Part shown: positions 61,601 to 64,000 of the stretch, piece after piece | Position numbering within the stretch: the first letter of the stretch is position 1 | Layout: each line of letters opens with the position of its first letter | Source of the DNA: Terebella lapidaria | Taxonomy: Eukaryota; Annelida; Polychaeta; Terebellida; Terebellidae | Direction of reading: 5' to 3' | NCBI GenBank assembly: GCA_949152475.1 | Contig: OX424557.1 | Span: forward strand, 27,899,462 to 27,963,461 | Length of the DNA stretch: 64,000 bases | Position numbers and translations under genes: made by a program | The notes under the pieces: generated by a model | Seen by the model: only the letters and a program-made list of their open reading frames with translations | The model's database searches: none | What the model was told of the DNA's origin: nothing

Positions 61601-63992
61601 GGCTAACCTGGCGGCCTACCTGACCACCTCACGCCAGAACACAGACATCAGCTCCATCGAGGACCTCGGCACCCAAGCCAAGGTCGAGTACGGTACGTGA
61701 TCGACTTCGTCCGAAAGGCAGAGCATTTATTTACATGTAGTTACCCAATAGTATACATGAAGTCTTAATGGTTATATATTCTATACTATTGAATACATGT
61801 GTACGGTAGTTATTGTTGTAGGCCTACAATATGTATATCTATACTTGTATACATCTCCCAACTGTGCTCATCTCATGAAGTACATGGTCTATATTCTCTC
61901 TAATCGTCACCAATTAAAGGAACTGTGGCTTCAAGTGCCCCATACCAGTATTTTGTGGATTCTAAAATCGCGCTGTACAAAGATATGAAGAATTTCATGG
62001 ATACTCGTCGAACCCTGGTGCAGATGACCAACGAGGGAGTAGAAAAGGTGATGTCGAAACCAATACAATAAGAGAATACAGGATTGGCATATTTAACACA
62101 AAATTAACTTGGAAGACTATATAAAACATTGGTATTATTGCTATTCTAACAGGCCCGAGCCGGCGGATACGCCTTTATATGGGACAGCGCCGTGTTGGAT
62201 TATGCCGTCGAGCAGGAACCTTGTAACACGATCAAAACCGTGGGACGGCTCTTTGGGAAGATCGGTTACGGGTTCGGACTGCAGAAAAACTCGCCGTATC
62301 AAGAGGAACTCTCCAAGATGATACTACACCTCAGGGAGACAGGATTCATGGACGATCTCAGGAAAAAATGGTCCGTGGTAGTTGTTGTGGACGATCTTGT
62401 TGTGGGTCCTCTCTCAACATTAGCTTGATCCCTTTTTTAACATTTCTCACCCAGTATACTAGTATGGGGTGTGATTGCTGTGTTGGTGCAGGTACCAGGA
62501 GCGTGGGGAATGTCAGGCAGGCTCGGACGTGGACGAGGAACAGGCTGAGCAGATAGAACAGGCAGGGGGCACCCTCACTGTGGAACACATGCTGGGTATG
62601 CAGTATAGCCTTAGGCTTGTGATTGTGTGCAGACAGGAACTGATAATGTGAACATGTGGTATGATCAGTGTGTGTTTCTCTGACTAACACAGGAGTTTTC
62701 TATATCATTTACGCCGGACTGATGATGAGCATCATAGTGTTGATAATTGAGTGGGTGGTCAAATGCGCTGGAGCTGTCGACAAGTCAGACGATCTGGTAA
62801 ATTTAAACACCTTGTAATACTTGCACACTTCCGTGATATTAGTAGTAAGCTTACATGATCATGATGAGCACTAGTGCGTTTTCCATGCAATGTGAAGCTG
62901 TAAATGTGTATGTATTGGACCATACCACAGAGCCCCCATAGTTTCAAGGAAGCGGTGTCCCGGCGCCTGAGACAGGTCAAGGCAGACCTGTTGGAGAACC
63001 TGCCATTCTGTAAACGATGTTGTCCAAGCAATGAGCAACCTCAGGTCGAGAATGGTCACGTCGACACCATGGGCATGACTGATATCAAATCTGCAGGCAA
63101 CGCCAACGGCTTGGATGACAACTATCAAGAGATGAACGGATCAGGTCATGTTGGCAATAAGCTGCCGATACCTAAAACGTCCAATGGTGTCCCCGTGCAT
63201 TCTCGAAAGACGCCAGACAAATCGGCTAATAACGGAATAGGTCTATCTCTGAGCAATAGTCTCAATGGTAGAGCGATGGCAACGTCCAGTCTCATGGACG
63301 TCGTGAGGAAGAGCCGTGAACATGACGTACAACTGCATACATCACCAAAGTATGTACGGAATACATGTAAACAGGAACATGTCAAACAGGACCAGAACAA
63401 AAACCGCGACAACATTGCAGCATTGCAGCACGCACACAACTCCCACAAAAATCGCACTCGGCGTAAAAGTGAAGACAAAAAAGCATTAAAATCGCATCAC
63501 ATCAAGTCGAAGTCGCCGTCCCAACAGGAGCTGCTAGCAGAAGGCATGTCCCAGGAGGACTATTCTCTGCCCAACAGTCCAGTGGATGATAGCACACAGA
63601 GGATGTGGTACCTACCGCCTATGGTAGGCCCTGGACTTGCCAGAAGTCTCAGCGGAGATTCCTGGCAACGTGCAACGGAAAACGACGTTAGCAATGTCAA
63701 AAATCACTCCATACATTTTGAATCAAATGCTCCAGATACACTTACTAATAGTGATCTAGAATGTGATACAAATAACTCGCAAACCGGTAGTAAGACGCTT
63801 CAGAGTATCACATACGTTTACAGTGGTATTATCCAACCACAGAAGGAGGCAGTTCACAATCAAAACGATAATACCTCAAACAGTGAGCCAAAATCTGAAA
63901 ACAGTTTGCAGAAAGCTGCACGTTTGAAACATTTTGATCTTCCGGGGATTCCCCAGATGAGTGATGACATACCTCAGAAGTCGATACACTGA
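25495..63992 (+). CDS. ionotropic glutamate receptor, AMPA/kainate/delta/phi branch; 20 clear exons plus a likely microexon, 1251 or 1261 aa
   Basis: Exons: 25495-25612, 27257-27406, 27514-27648, 50747-50878, 51150-51284, 51372-51496, 51706-51855, 52271-52435, 52819-52923, 53050-53254, 53361-53503, 54130-54234, 59459-59643, (60500-60529), 61223-61359, 61543-61692, 61920-62047, 62153-62370, 62492-62595, 62693-62796, 62931-63992. The frame is continuous throughout. Order: signal peptide, amino-terminal domain (about 36-420), S1 half of the ligand domain (about 440-556), M1 (575-593), pore loop with LQQGG, M3 with TYTANLAAYL, S2, M4 and a 353-residue cytoplasmic tail. These parts are diagnostic of a membrane ligand-gated cation channel. 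The pocket keeps the essential arginine (R536) but lacks other glutamate contacts, recalling delta, phi and GluN1 subunits. Assignment below the branch level is uncertain. Good start context (ACC before ATG). Confidence 0.94.
25613..27256 (+). other. receptor intron 1
   Basis: A 1.6 kb GT-AG intron with no recognisable element. Confidence 0.7.
27257..27406 (+). CDS. receptor coding exon 2 (amino-terminal domain)
   Basis: Encodes GVLVGNEGDLEAIRFAVDYV and then the DSIDAFSNMQA helix, the first beta-alpha unit of the LIVBP-like domain. Acceptor GATTACAG, donor GTAAGG. Confidence 0.92.
27514..27648 (+). CDS. receptor coding exon 3 (amino-terminal domain)
   Basis: Encodes ACGMLEEEIMTFIGPMTSSA and IGPMTSSATKAVSPIASSMG, like AMPA/kainate FGPSHSSSVSAVQSICNAL. 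Acceptor TCTTGCAG, donor GTAAGA. Confidence 0.92.
29518..29759 (+). pseudogene. ERI2: ERI2-like 5' fragment (duplicate copy)
   Basis: Same 5' coding part as at 33047-33288 (ExoI motif VIDFESTCWEE). In this copy the coding sequence runs into an LTR and the retrotransposon fragment, with no 3' half following, so it cannot make an intact exonuclease. Confidence 0.88.
29760..30495 (-). repeat. LTR, 736 bp (duplicate copy)
   Basis: Starts TG and ends CA. I noticed no difference from the LTR at 33289-34024. Confidence 0.9.
29760..32031 (-). mobile_element. Ty3/Gypsy-like LTR element, partial duplicate
   Basis: One complete LTR (29760-30495) plus the adjoining 1.5 kb of the element's 3' region, copied together with the ERI2 5' fragment by the tandem duplication. 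It is a fragment, not an independent insertion, because it has the same left flank as the full copy. Confidence 0.88.
32032..32042. other. 11-base duplication junction
   Basis: Between the two copies sits AAAGCAGCTGC, which is also found a few bases inside the start of the repeated unit (TTAAAGCAGCTGC). It looks like templated filler at the breakpoint. Confidence 0.7.
33047..33288 (+). pseudogene. ERI2: ERI2-like pseudogene, 5' part
   Basis: Residues 1-80, MINMIRSTKSLAKELG (human MATKRLARQLG) through IDSEFR. An alternative start is the Met at 33056, which aligns better with human ERI2. Broken off by the LTR at 33289. Confidence 0.88.
33289..34024 (-). repeat. LTR, element 3' end
   Basis: 736 bases. 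The element's polypurine tract abuts it at 34025-34036. Confidence 0.94.
34025..34036 (-). other. polypurine tract
   Basis: On the minus strand reads AGAAGGGGGTAA immediately before the 3' LTR, the normal position for the plus-strand primer. Confidence 0.7.
34548..36521 (-). CDS. retroelement extra reading frame 2, 657 aa, zinc-finger-like and coiled coil
   Basis: Long open frame downstream of pol. The first 90 residues contain two C2H2-like arrangements: CQLC followed by HLSRHIAGYHY, and CKRC followed by HRSGAH. A Pro/Ser/Thr-rich stretch follows. Then comes an alpha-helical region with a coiled-coil heptad stretch (ARMEHLEAENEQLRRRLDEA). The end is Pro-rich with LPRRRDPSPPPDPK. No signal peptide or membrane segment is visible, so it does not look like an envelope. 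The function is unknown; nucleic-acid binding is a guess from the Cys/His pairs. It overlaps the preceding frame by 28 bases. Confidence 0.7.
   Translation of the reverse strand: MPPETGEGVICQLCPESLDGYEDPHRALNRDRRYPTYDHLSRHIAGYHYPWMQMFVCKRCYSGTPQQRYFASLEALNDHRSGAHRGEGLHIVGNEVGPVFNYGYIPPRVASFMTTSGTANHRFFHWGPWRFAQRIMDDAWKESGVVSAGSSYTARLTATMGQTPAEFQAAEAARTAAEAVREPPVIQAGEERHRVTMIVSEMPQIAAKTRVATPKPRPQPKTQGKSSSAGKAPAGTTRLQSPGALTQEDYPGLLEVTVPAGPSEGRVVADTSASSSTASVVPPRTPRVTPSVASSSGRAVPLSRSASASSLVVEGTSAGWQSTASLDLDPLDATADVRRRLGPTTASVHETFRESVGQAVGHRRDGMDRIPGDPALVNLPVPRAIRDLGSAGVAALVRAREEHPWDHPQRGRLTRAAEYLVAEMDSSLDRFSRCRPEASRVACDLAYDQGLMEGTRRSLESYRTLSAVIERRAFDQGRTAALAEQSGASAPAPEVAARMEHLEAENEQLRRRLDEAEAARTRLLQGVDDPASSALNQAALRRADAALELAIYPYLVQVWGERTAGPQRTRDTVEMFRAIADLGATSLPASVVMAPSGPGLQGSPQKPMQAPPGLPHPPVQPAFTMPAPLLPRRRDPSPPPDPKTGGTDEEPMTTEEG
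36494..37993 (-). CDS. retroelement extra reading frame 1, 499 aa, low complexity
   Basis: Begins MMSESSDGWGGDEGREEGS. The first half is rich in Glu, Ser, Asp and Pro. The second half is basic, with PPKKKKKRPHRKKKSGGPSP and Gly/Ser/Pro runs. I do not recognise a family. The basic clusters could be nuclear localisation signals. It sits about 1.9 kb downstream of pol and overlaps the start of the next frame. Confidence 0.6.
   Translation of the reverse strand: MMSESSDGWGGDEGREEGSLERGNSYSRPQSRPEEDDREDIPRGAYVGSEESSSGSGSYTGTESESEVAEDRPAESDSATPGAEQLLDPSPFSRMEEVMDCGGAGLVDVDIELHPHPEMLASLGLDESTRAETRPDGRSRPDTGSAENSSVSAPAESGPHDQKAPGTWAEQVDAAEEAASQAPPHGQESGSKETENRDDGFTSPVSRRTRRRAREIAQKQWRAQQELEAADRGQSEAGSDPDPASSPPKKKKKRPHRKKKSGGPSPQAGSKSGGPQPLAPKPGGQKGSSAKPGVTKTPNPSGSGAGGASAGSGPGAGGSCKRVPIQAPKGTSSSSSSGTKKPTGAAEVGSSPVDRGRPVPKEGDLRLELLRKRAEQDGVHLSDAALEAGRRSFVAQQQRAAPPRGKSVPRQTRSENRSGAAKKKKRSSSEQPSIQRLRAEMGPELPGVRQGHISSRAMAGIRRDAAQRRPARRPTRLSHGLVHSRTRSVSGCRPRQGRV
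37994..39900 (-). other. retroelement region between pol and the extra frames
   Basis: No coding frame that I can support. The GC content falls in 38240-38760 and rises again after. It could carry splice or promoter signals for the downstream frames, but none is identified. Confidence 0.5.
39902..44489 (-). CDS. retroelement pol: protease, reverse transcriptase, RNase H, integrase
   Basis: In order: aspartic protease (FLVDSGSEVTLV), reverse transcriptase with CVDYRKLND and the catalytic YIDDVVVYG, RNase H (ILDTDASNFALGG), zinc-binding HHCC region (HLGIRRTVHRL, then CAACPRCQA), integrase catalytic core (FDRIALDILDTH, HSDQGTQFES, PYRPQSDGQVERFNR) and a GPY/F-like C-terminal region (WIGPFTVLKQV) reaching to about 39,900. 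The first part of the open frame overlaps gag and is probably not all translated. Gag and pol occupy different overlapping frames, an arrangement many Ty3/Gypsy elements resolve by ribosomal frameshifting. Confidence 0.92.
44201..46261 (-). CDS. retroelement gag with CCHC zinc knuckle
   Basis: 686-residue frame. The N-terminal half is Pro/Ala/Ser-rich. A capsid-like helical section follows (WRKRFNGDNADLEDYLLQVW, QLRLLFPPTTNRRQSEREFK). One zinc knuckle lies near the C-terminus (CYFCRKQGHFWLKC, the C-x2-C-x4-H-x4-C pattern). This is the layout of Ty3/Gypsy gag with nucleocapsid, here longer than many. Confidence 0.9.
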   Translation of the reverse strand: MDKTPSAETTPASLAPSSDVESSPAGPQQELPSRPDLDVLGAVGGAGNGSTPRPPVPRTDPWQMAPFHKTPSSVRNRAPMHAGPSGQADQSYQMPHPAGWTPSRASGMGSGRSAPGSVVDQLTDALGELAPLGRYDRARSPHQGRSDRRNRSPSPLSQGNSGPLTERERWLISEALVLFKRNQLHSSVDPSATLSPGMSGPVAPPQVLPSPQAPVAPAMGPAPAPRLGGTTLATASTVPTVGAQAVWSTYPGTYSVSDGQWQQVASAPSFAAPSGAYPVGSMGAPPAPSQSGFLAGMTPAANVSLPAPPSAASMFAPADSAAGAGSARNLPQYTDDPGAGTARRARSKRDDGPDHSSWRKRFNGDNADLEDYLLQVWRTAVYEGWSQHEAGHVLAGSLEGKALRVMPCLPVGTVTFGEVARQLRLLFPPTTNRRQSEREFKARIRQPTESVTDYAYSLRILGRRAFPDMDSRRFETMLIDQFIDGQPYHLAYGLATHEKRSMEEAIDSALALEMAVRPRQLPPAPAPASAVLAQAAIPPPVKASQVTPWQDPVVREPTREPTPQWVSALAPFTGTPAHAAPVAAPYSSSDECDMEEYDFGAAQMIAHCVGIEAPGPAECCAFTSGPAQNRPCYFCRKQGHFWLKCPELLERLRSRGYQGALPGPQRRNSFRSGPPGQQGRNPRQGN
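46510..46527 (-). other. primer-binding site, tRNA-His type
   Basis: One base inside the 5' LTR, the minus strand reads TGGTGCCGTGACCAGGAT. The complement of the animal tRNA-His 3' end, as I recall it (TGGTGCCGTGACTCGGAT), matches at 16 of 18 positions. Confidence 0.65.
46529..47264 (-). repeat. LTR, element 5' end
   Basis: 736 bases, about three substitutions from the LTR at 33289-34024. The minus strand carries a TATTATATATACAC box that may be its promoter. Confidence 0.94.
47265..47773 (+). pseudogene. ERI2: ERI2-like pseudogene, 3' part
   Basis: Resumes with the GTTA duplication, then YVQPQESPILSGFCKKLTGI, closely matching human YVQPQEHPILSEFCMELTGI. The WSD-stop-DLGVCL interruption is at 47492-47494. 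Then come ELDSWVDLRAVYKKFYARV and the ExoIII motif. Stop TGA at 47771-47773. Confidence 0.9.
48058..48320. mobile_element. MITE with 37-bp perfect terminal inverted repeats
   Basis: CAAAATGACCTATTTTATAG... (48058-48094) is the exact reverse complement of 48284-48320. A second inverted block, AATAGGGGGTCACCG versus CGGTGACCCCCTATT, lies inside. The flanks TATCTCTT and TAGCTCTA match at six of eight positions, possibly an eroded 8-base hAT target duplication. No coding sequence. Confidence 0.8.
49029..49915. mobile_element. foldback inverted-repeat element, 887 bp, TA flanks
   Basis: The ends CTAGGAACATGAAAATATGA and its reverse complement (ending at 49915) are flanked by TA on both sides (49027-49028 and 49916-49917). 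Inverted similarity continues inwards: 49199-49259 pairs with 49706-49763 (CTAATTA, ATGCAAAT, GACGT and GGGGGAATATT blocks). Around the centre, GGTTGCTATGGG and CCATAGCAACC copies pair. The whole element can thus fold into one long imperfect hairpin. Nonautonomous; mariner-like by its TA target. Confidence 0.72.
50747..50878 (+). CDS. receptor coding exon 4 (amino-terminal domain)
   Basis: Encodes KYPSLVRMMAPDSVQSQTLV and LVRTLGWTRMSILTEETDYG, the conserved LGW-x-x-hydrophobic strand of iGluR amino-terminal domains. Acceptor TTCCCCAG, donor GTCAGT. Confidence 0.93.
51150..51284 (+). CDS. receptor coding exon 5 (amino-terminal domain)
   Basis: Encodes NGLVEFQAVAARMNWKIMSV and then VRQQLGIIKDT. 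Acceptor TGTACCAG, donor GTAAGC. Confidence 0.92.
51372..51496 (+). CDS. receptor coding exon 6 (amino-terminal domain)
   Basis: Encodes ARIVILNCLLGFGLEVLDQA and AREMGMTGRGWQWVVTDGVT, the typical ARxVIL...A...GM...W-V-TD pattern. Acceptor CTTACAG, donor GTGAGT; ends on a codon boundary. Confidence 0.94.
51706..51855 (+). CDS. receptor coding exon 7 (amino-terminal domain)
   Basis: Encodes VPPHIVGLIGSRPATGHGAF and WRDAQEAWKSRDQSL. Acceptor CACCATAG, donor GTAAAT. Confidence 0.9.
52271..52435 (+). CDS. receptor coding exon 8 (amino-terminal domain)
   Basis: Encodes AYESYIMDAVLMFSYAVRAV, the usual YDAV helix, and the Cys-containing RLSCDNSTAAPWEHGLTLL. Acceptor ATTTACAG, donor GTGAGT. Confidence 0.93.
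52819..52923 (+). CDS. receptor coding exon 9 (amino-terminal domain)
   Basis: Encodes DGIASRIIFNEDTSPLHPVY and DIVNLHADGWNV, comparable to the TG-x-I-x-FN...Y-I-N strand of AMPA/kainate receptors. Donor GTATGG. Confidence 0.92.
53050..53254 (+). CDS. receptor coding exon 10 (linker and start of S1)
   Basis: Encodes VGNWSLESKTLHIDKGDIKY, then LRAVTIEEMPFVRVVNPGLD, where the ligand-binding domain begins. Acceptor CATGTAG, donor GTATAC. Confidence 0.94.
53361..53503 (+). CDS. receptor coding exon 11 (S1), followed by a GC donor
   Basis: Encodes GFCIDLLNKLSEMIGFKYTL and RWNGMVRDLVDR. The end is fixed by alignment with kainate receptors, where the next residues are ADVAVAPLT. The donor at 53504 is GCAAGT, so the next intron is GC-AG. 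Confidence 0.92.
54130..54234 (+). CDS. receptor coding exon 12 (S1, ligand arginine)
   Basis: Encodes TADIAPADLTINQAREQNID, where R536 aligns with the arginine that binds the alpha-carboxylate. PFLDLGMNFIMK follows. Acceptor TATTCAG, donor GTGAGA. Confidence 0.95.
54235..59458 (+). other. receptor intron after exon 12, mostly minisatellite
   Basis: A 5.2 kb intron occupied almost entirely by the 74-base array at 54284-59309. Confidence 0.85.
54284..59309. repeat. minisatellite array, 74-bp unit, about 68 copies
   Basis: The unit contains GCGGCATGCAGTGTGGTCGG, then GGCATTTTGTC, then CACTAATTAGTGTACAATCA. Most units are 74 bases. Some lack 12 bases (62-base form) and some have a 7-base GAGTCTA insertion. 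These variants recur in the same order as larger blocks: a marker stretch starting at 55295 returns at 56844, 57875 and 58770, showing recent block duplications. It is not coding; 74 is not a multiple of three. Confidence 0.95.
59459..59643 (+). CDS. receptor coding exon 13 (M1)
   Basis: Encodes KPPPFRFMDPFTNSVWTYIL and membrane helix M1 (VWTYILLTTFLVAIVVSLLN, residues 575-594), then the cytoplasmic IDSQDLNMHR. Acceptor ATTTCCAG, donor GTATGT; two bases into a codon. Confidence 0.95.
59644..61222 (+). other. receptor intron(s) between M1 and pore exons
   Basis: A 1.6 kb AT-rich interval, notable only for the candidate microexon at 60500-60529. Confidence 0.7.
60500..60529 (+). CDS. candidate 30-base receptor microexon (M1-M2 loop, PKA-like site)
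   Basis: Acceptor CCTTTGCAG directly before, donor GTAAAG directly after. The length is a multiple of three, and the phase exactly fits the split codon between exons 13 and 14 with no stop. Inclusion gives HRRASLYKVSSSDFKEYK instead of HRDFKEYK, adding 10 residues. RRASL is a classic protein kinase A consensus. It would be cytoplasmic, in the M1-M2 loop. The match of splice sites, phase and motif supports it, but transcript evidence is needed. Probably alternatively spliced. Confidence 0.6.
61223..61359 (+). CDS. receptor coding exon 14 (pore loop M2)
   Basis: Encodes the basic loop DFKEYKRHKKIKL and the pore FSNATWFSIASFLQQGGESY. The first Q of LQQGG aligns with the AMPA/kainate Q/R site. 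Acceptor TTGTAACAG, donor GTAAGC. Confidence 0.95.
61543..61692 (+). CDS. receptor coding exon 15 (M3 gate)
   Basis: Encodes ARLTAVLWWFAIMIIVATYT and TYTANLAAYLT, the hallmark SYTANLAAFLT gate motif of iGluRs with Ser to Thr and Phe to Tyr changes. Acceptor TGTCGGTAG, donor GTACGT. Confidence 0.96.
61920..62047 (+). CDS. receptor coding exon 16 (S2)
   Basis: Completes VEYGTVASSAPYQYFVDSKI. In GluA2 this segment is YGTLDSGSTKEFF, so the Ser-Thr pair that contacts the ligand side chain is Ala-Pro here. Donor GTGATG. Confidence 0.94.
62153..62370 (+). CDS. receptor coding exon 17 (S2)
   Basis: Encodes GGYAFIWDSAVLDYAVEQEP, CNTIKTVGRLFGKIGYGFGL and ETGFMDDLRKK. The WDS aspartate replaces the glutamate of AMPA/kainate receptors and resembles GluN1 and delta. 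Acceptor TCTAACAG, donor GTCCGT. Confidence 0.95.
62492..62595 (+). CDS. receptor coding exon 18 (end of S2)
   Basis: Encodes WYQERGECQAGSDVDEEQAE. The Cys probably pairs with that in EQEPCNT of exon 17, as in other iGluRs. Acceptor TTGGTGCAG, donor GTATGC. Confidence 0.93.
62693..62796 (+). CDS. receptor coding exon 19 (M4)
   Basis: Encodes GVFYIIYAGLMMSIIVLIIE, the last membrane helix, followed by WVVKCAG. Acceptor CTAACACAG, donor GTAAAT. Confidence 0.95.
62931..63992 (+). CDS. receptor coding exon 20 (long cytoplasmic tail, stop TGA)
   Basis: 353 residues from SPHSFKEAVSRRLRQVKADL to KSIH-stop. A short basic juxtamembrane part with two Cys (LPFCKRCC) is followed by a low-complexity Asn/Ser/Lys/His-rich sequence. 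It contains KNRTRRKSEDKKALKSHHIK and RRKSED, possible kinase sites. Much longer than most AMPA/kainate tails. No PDZ-binding end is apparent. The reading frame stays open through 1062 bases, which supports coding. Confidence 0.9.
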   Translation, partial: SPHSFKEAVSRRLRQVKADLLENLPFCKRCCPSNEQPQVENGHVDTMGMTDIKSAGNANGLDDNYQEMNGSGHVGNKLPIPKTSNGVPVHSRKTPDKSANNGIGLSLSNSLNGRAMATSSLMDVVRKSREHDVQLHTSPKYVRNTCKQEHVKQDQNKNRDNIAALQHAHNSHKNRTRRKSEDKKALKSHHIKSKSPSQQELLAEGMSQEDYSLPNSPVDDSTQRMWYLPPMVGPGLARSLSGDSWQRATENDVSNVKNHSIHFESNAPDTLTNSDLECDTNNSQTGSKTLQSITYVYSGIIQPQKEAVHNQNDNTSNSEPKSENSLQKAARLKHFDLPGIPQMSDDIPQKSIH

Positions 63993-64000
63993 CCTCTCTG

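Overview
This is animal nuclear DNA. It has intron-rich genes with GT-AG splicing, AT-rich introns, GC-richer exons, many short inverted-repeat transposons and long minisatellites. An invertebrate deuterostome such as amphioxus would fit the RALBP1 and ionotropic glutamate receptor genes and the repeat style, but that is inference and other marine invertebrates are not excluded.

Two large host genes lie on the + strand. (1) 4382-22566 is RALBP1 (RLIP76), a Ral effector with a RhoGAP domain. I can join 13 coding exons in one unbroken frame (853 aa). Its unusual part is one 808-base exon that adds about 270 acidic residues between the Ral-binding coiled coil and the C-terminal coiled coil. (2) 25495-63992 is an ionotropic glutamate receptor of the AMPA/kainate/delta/phi branch. 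It has 20 clear coding exons plus a probable 30-base microexon that would insert a protein kinase A-like site into the cytoplasmic M1-M2 loop. Its ligand-pocket residues are not those of a normal glutamate site.

The receptor's third intron (about 23 kb) holds an ERI2-like 3'-5' exonuclease copy without introns. It is interrupted inside its coding sequence by a 14 kb Ty3/Gypsy-type LTR retrotransposon on the minus strand (identical-length 736-base LTRs, 4-base target duplication), and it carries an in-frame stop, so it is a pseudogene. A 3.5 kb stretch (5' half of ERI2, one LTR and part of the element) is present twice in tandem with no difference I noticed. That means either a very recent duplication or an assembly error. 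The LTR element carries two extra large reading frames downstream of pol, one with zinc-finger-like motifs.

Other repeats: RALBP1 intron 6 holds two nested Helitron/Helentron-like elements full of satellites. RALBP1 intron 4 holds a related-looking element of 134-base repeats, and intron 3 a Harbinger-type MITE. Receptor intron 3 has two more inverted-repeat elements. The receptor intron between coding exons 12 and 13 has a 5 kb array of about 68 copies of a 74-base unit with higher-order structure. The first 4.4 kb has no recognisable gene but has a MITE and an inverted repeat; it may contain the RALBP1 promoter and 5' UTR exon.
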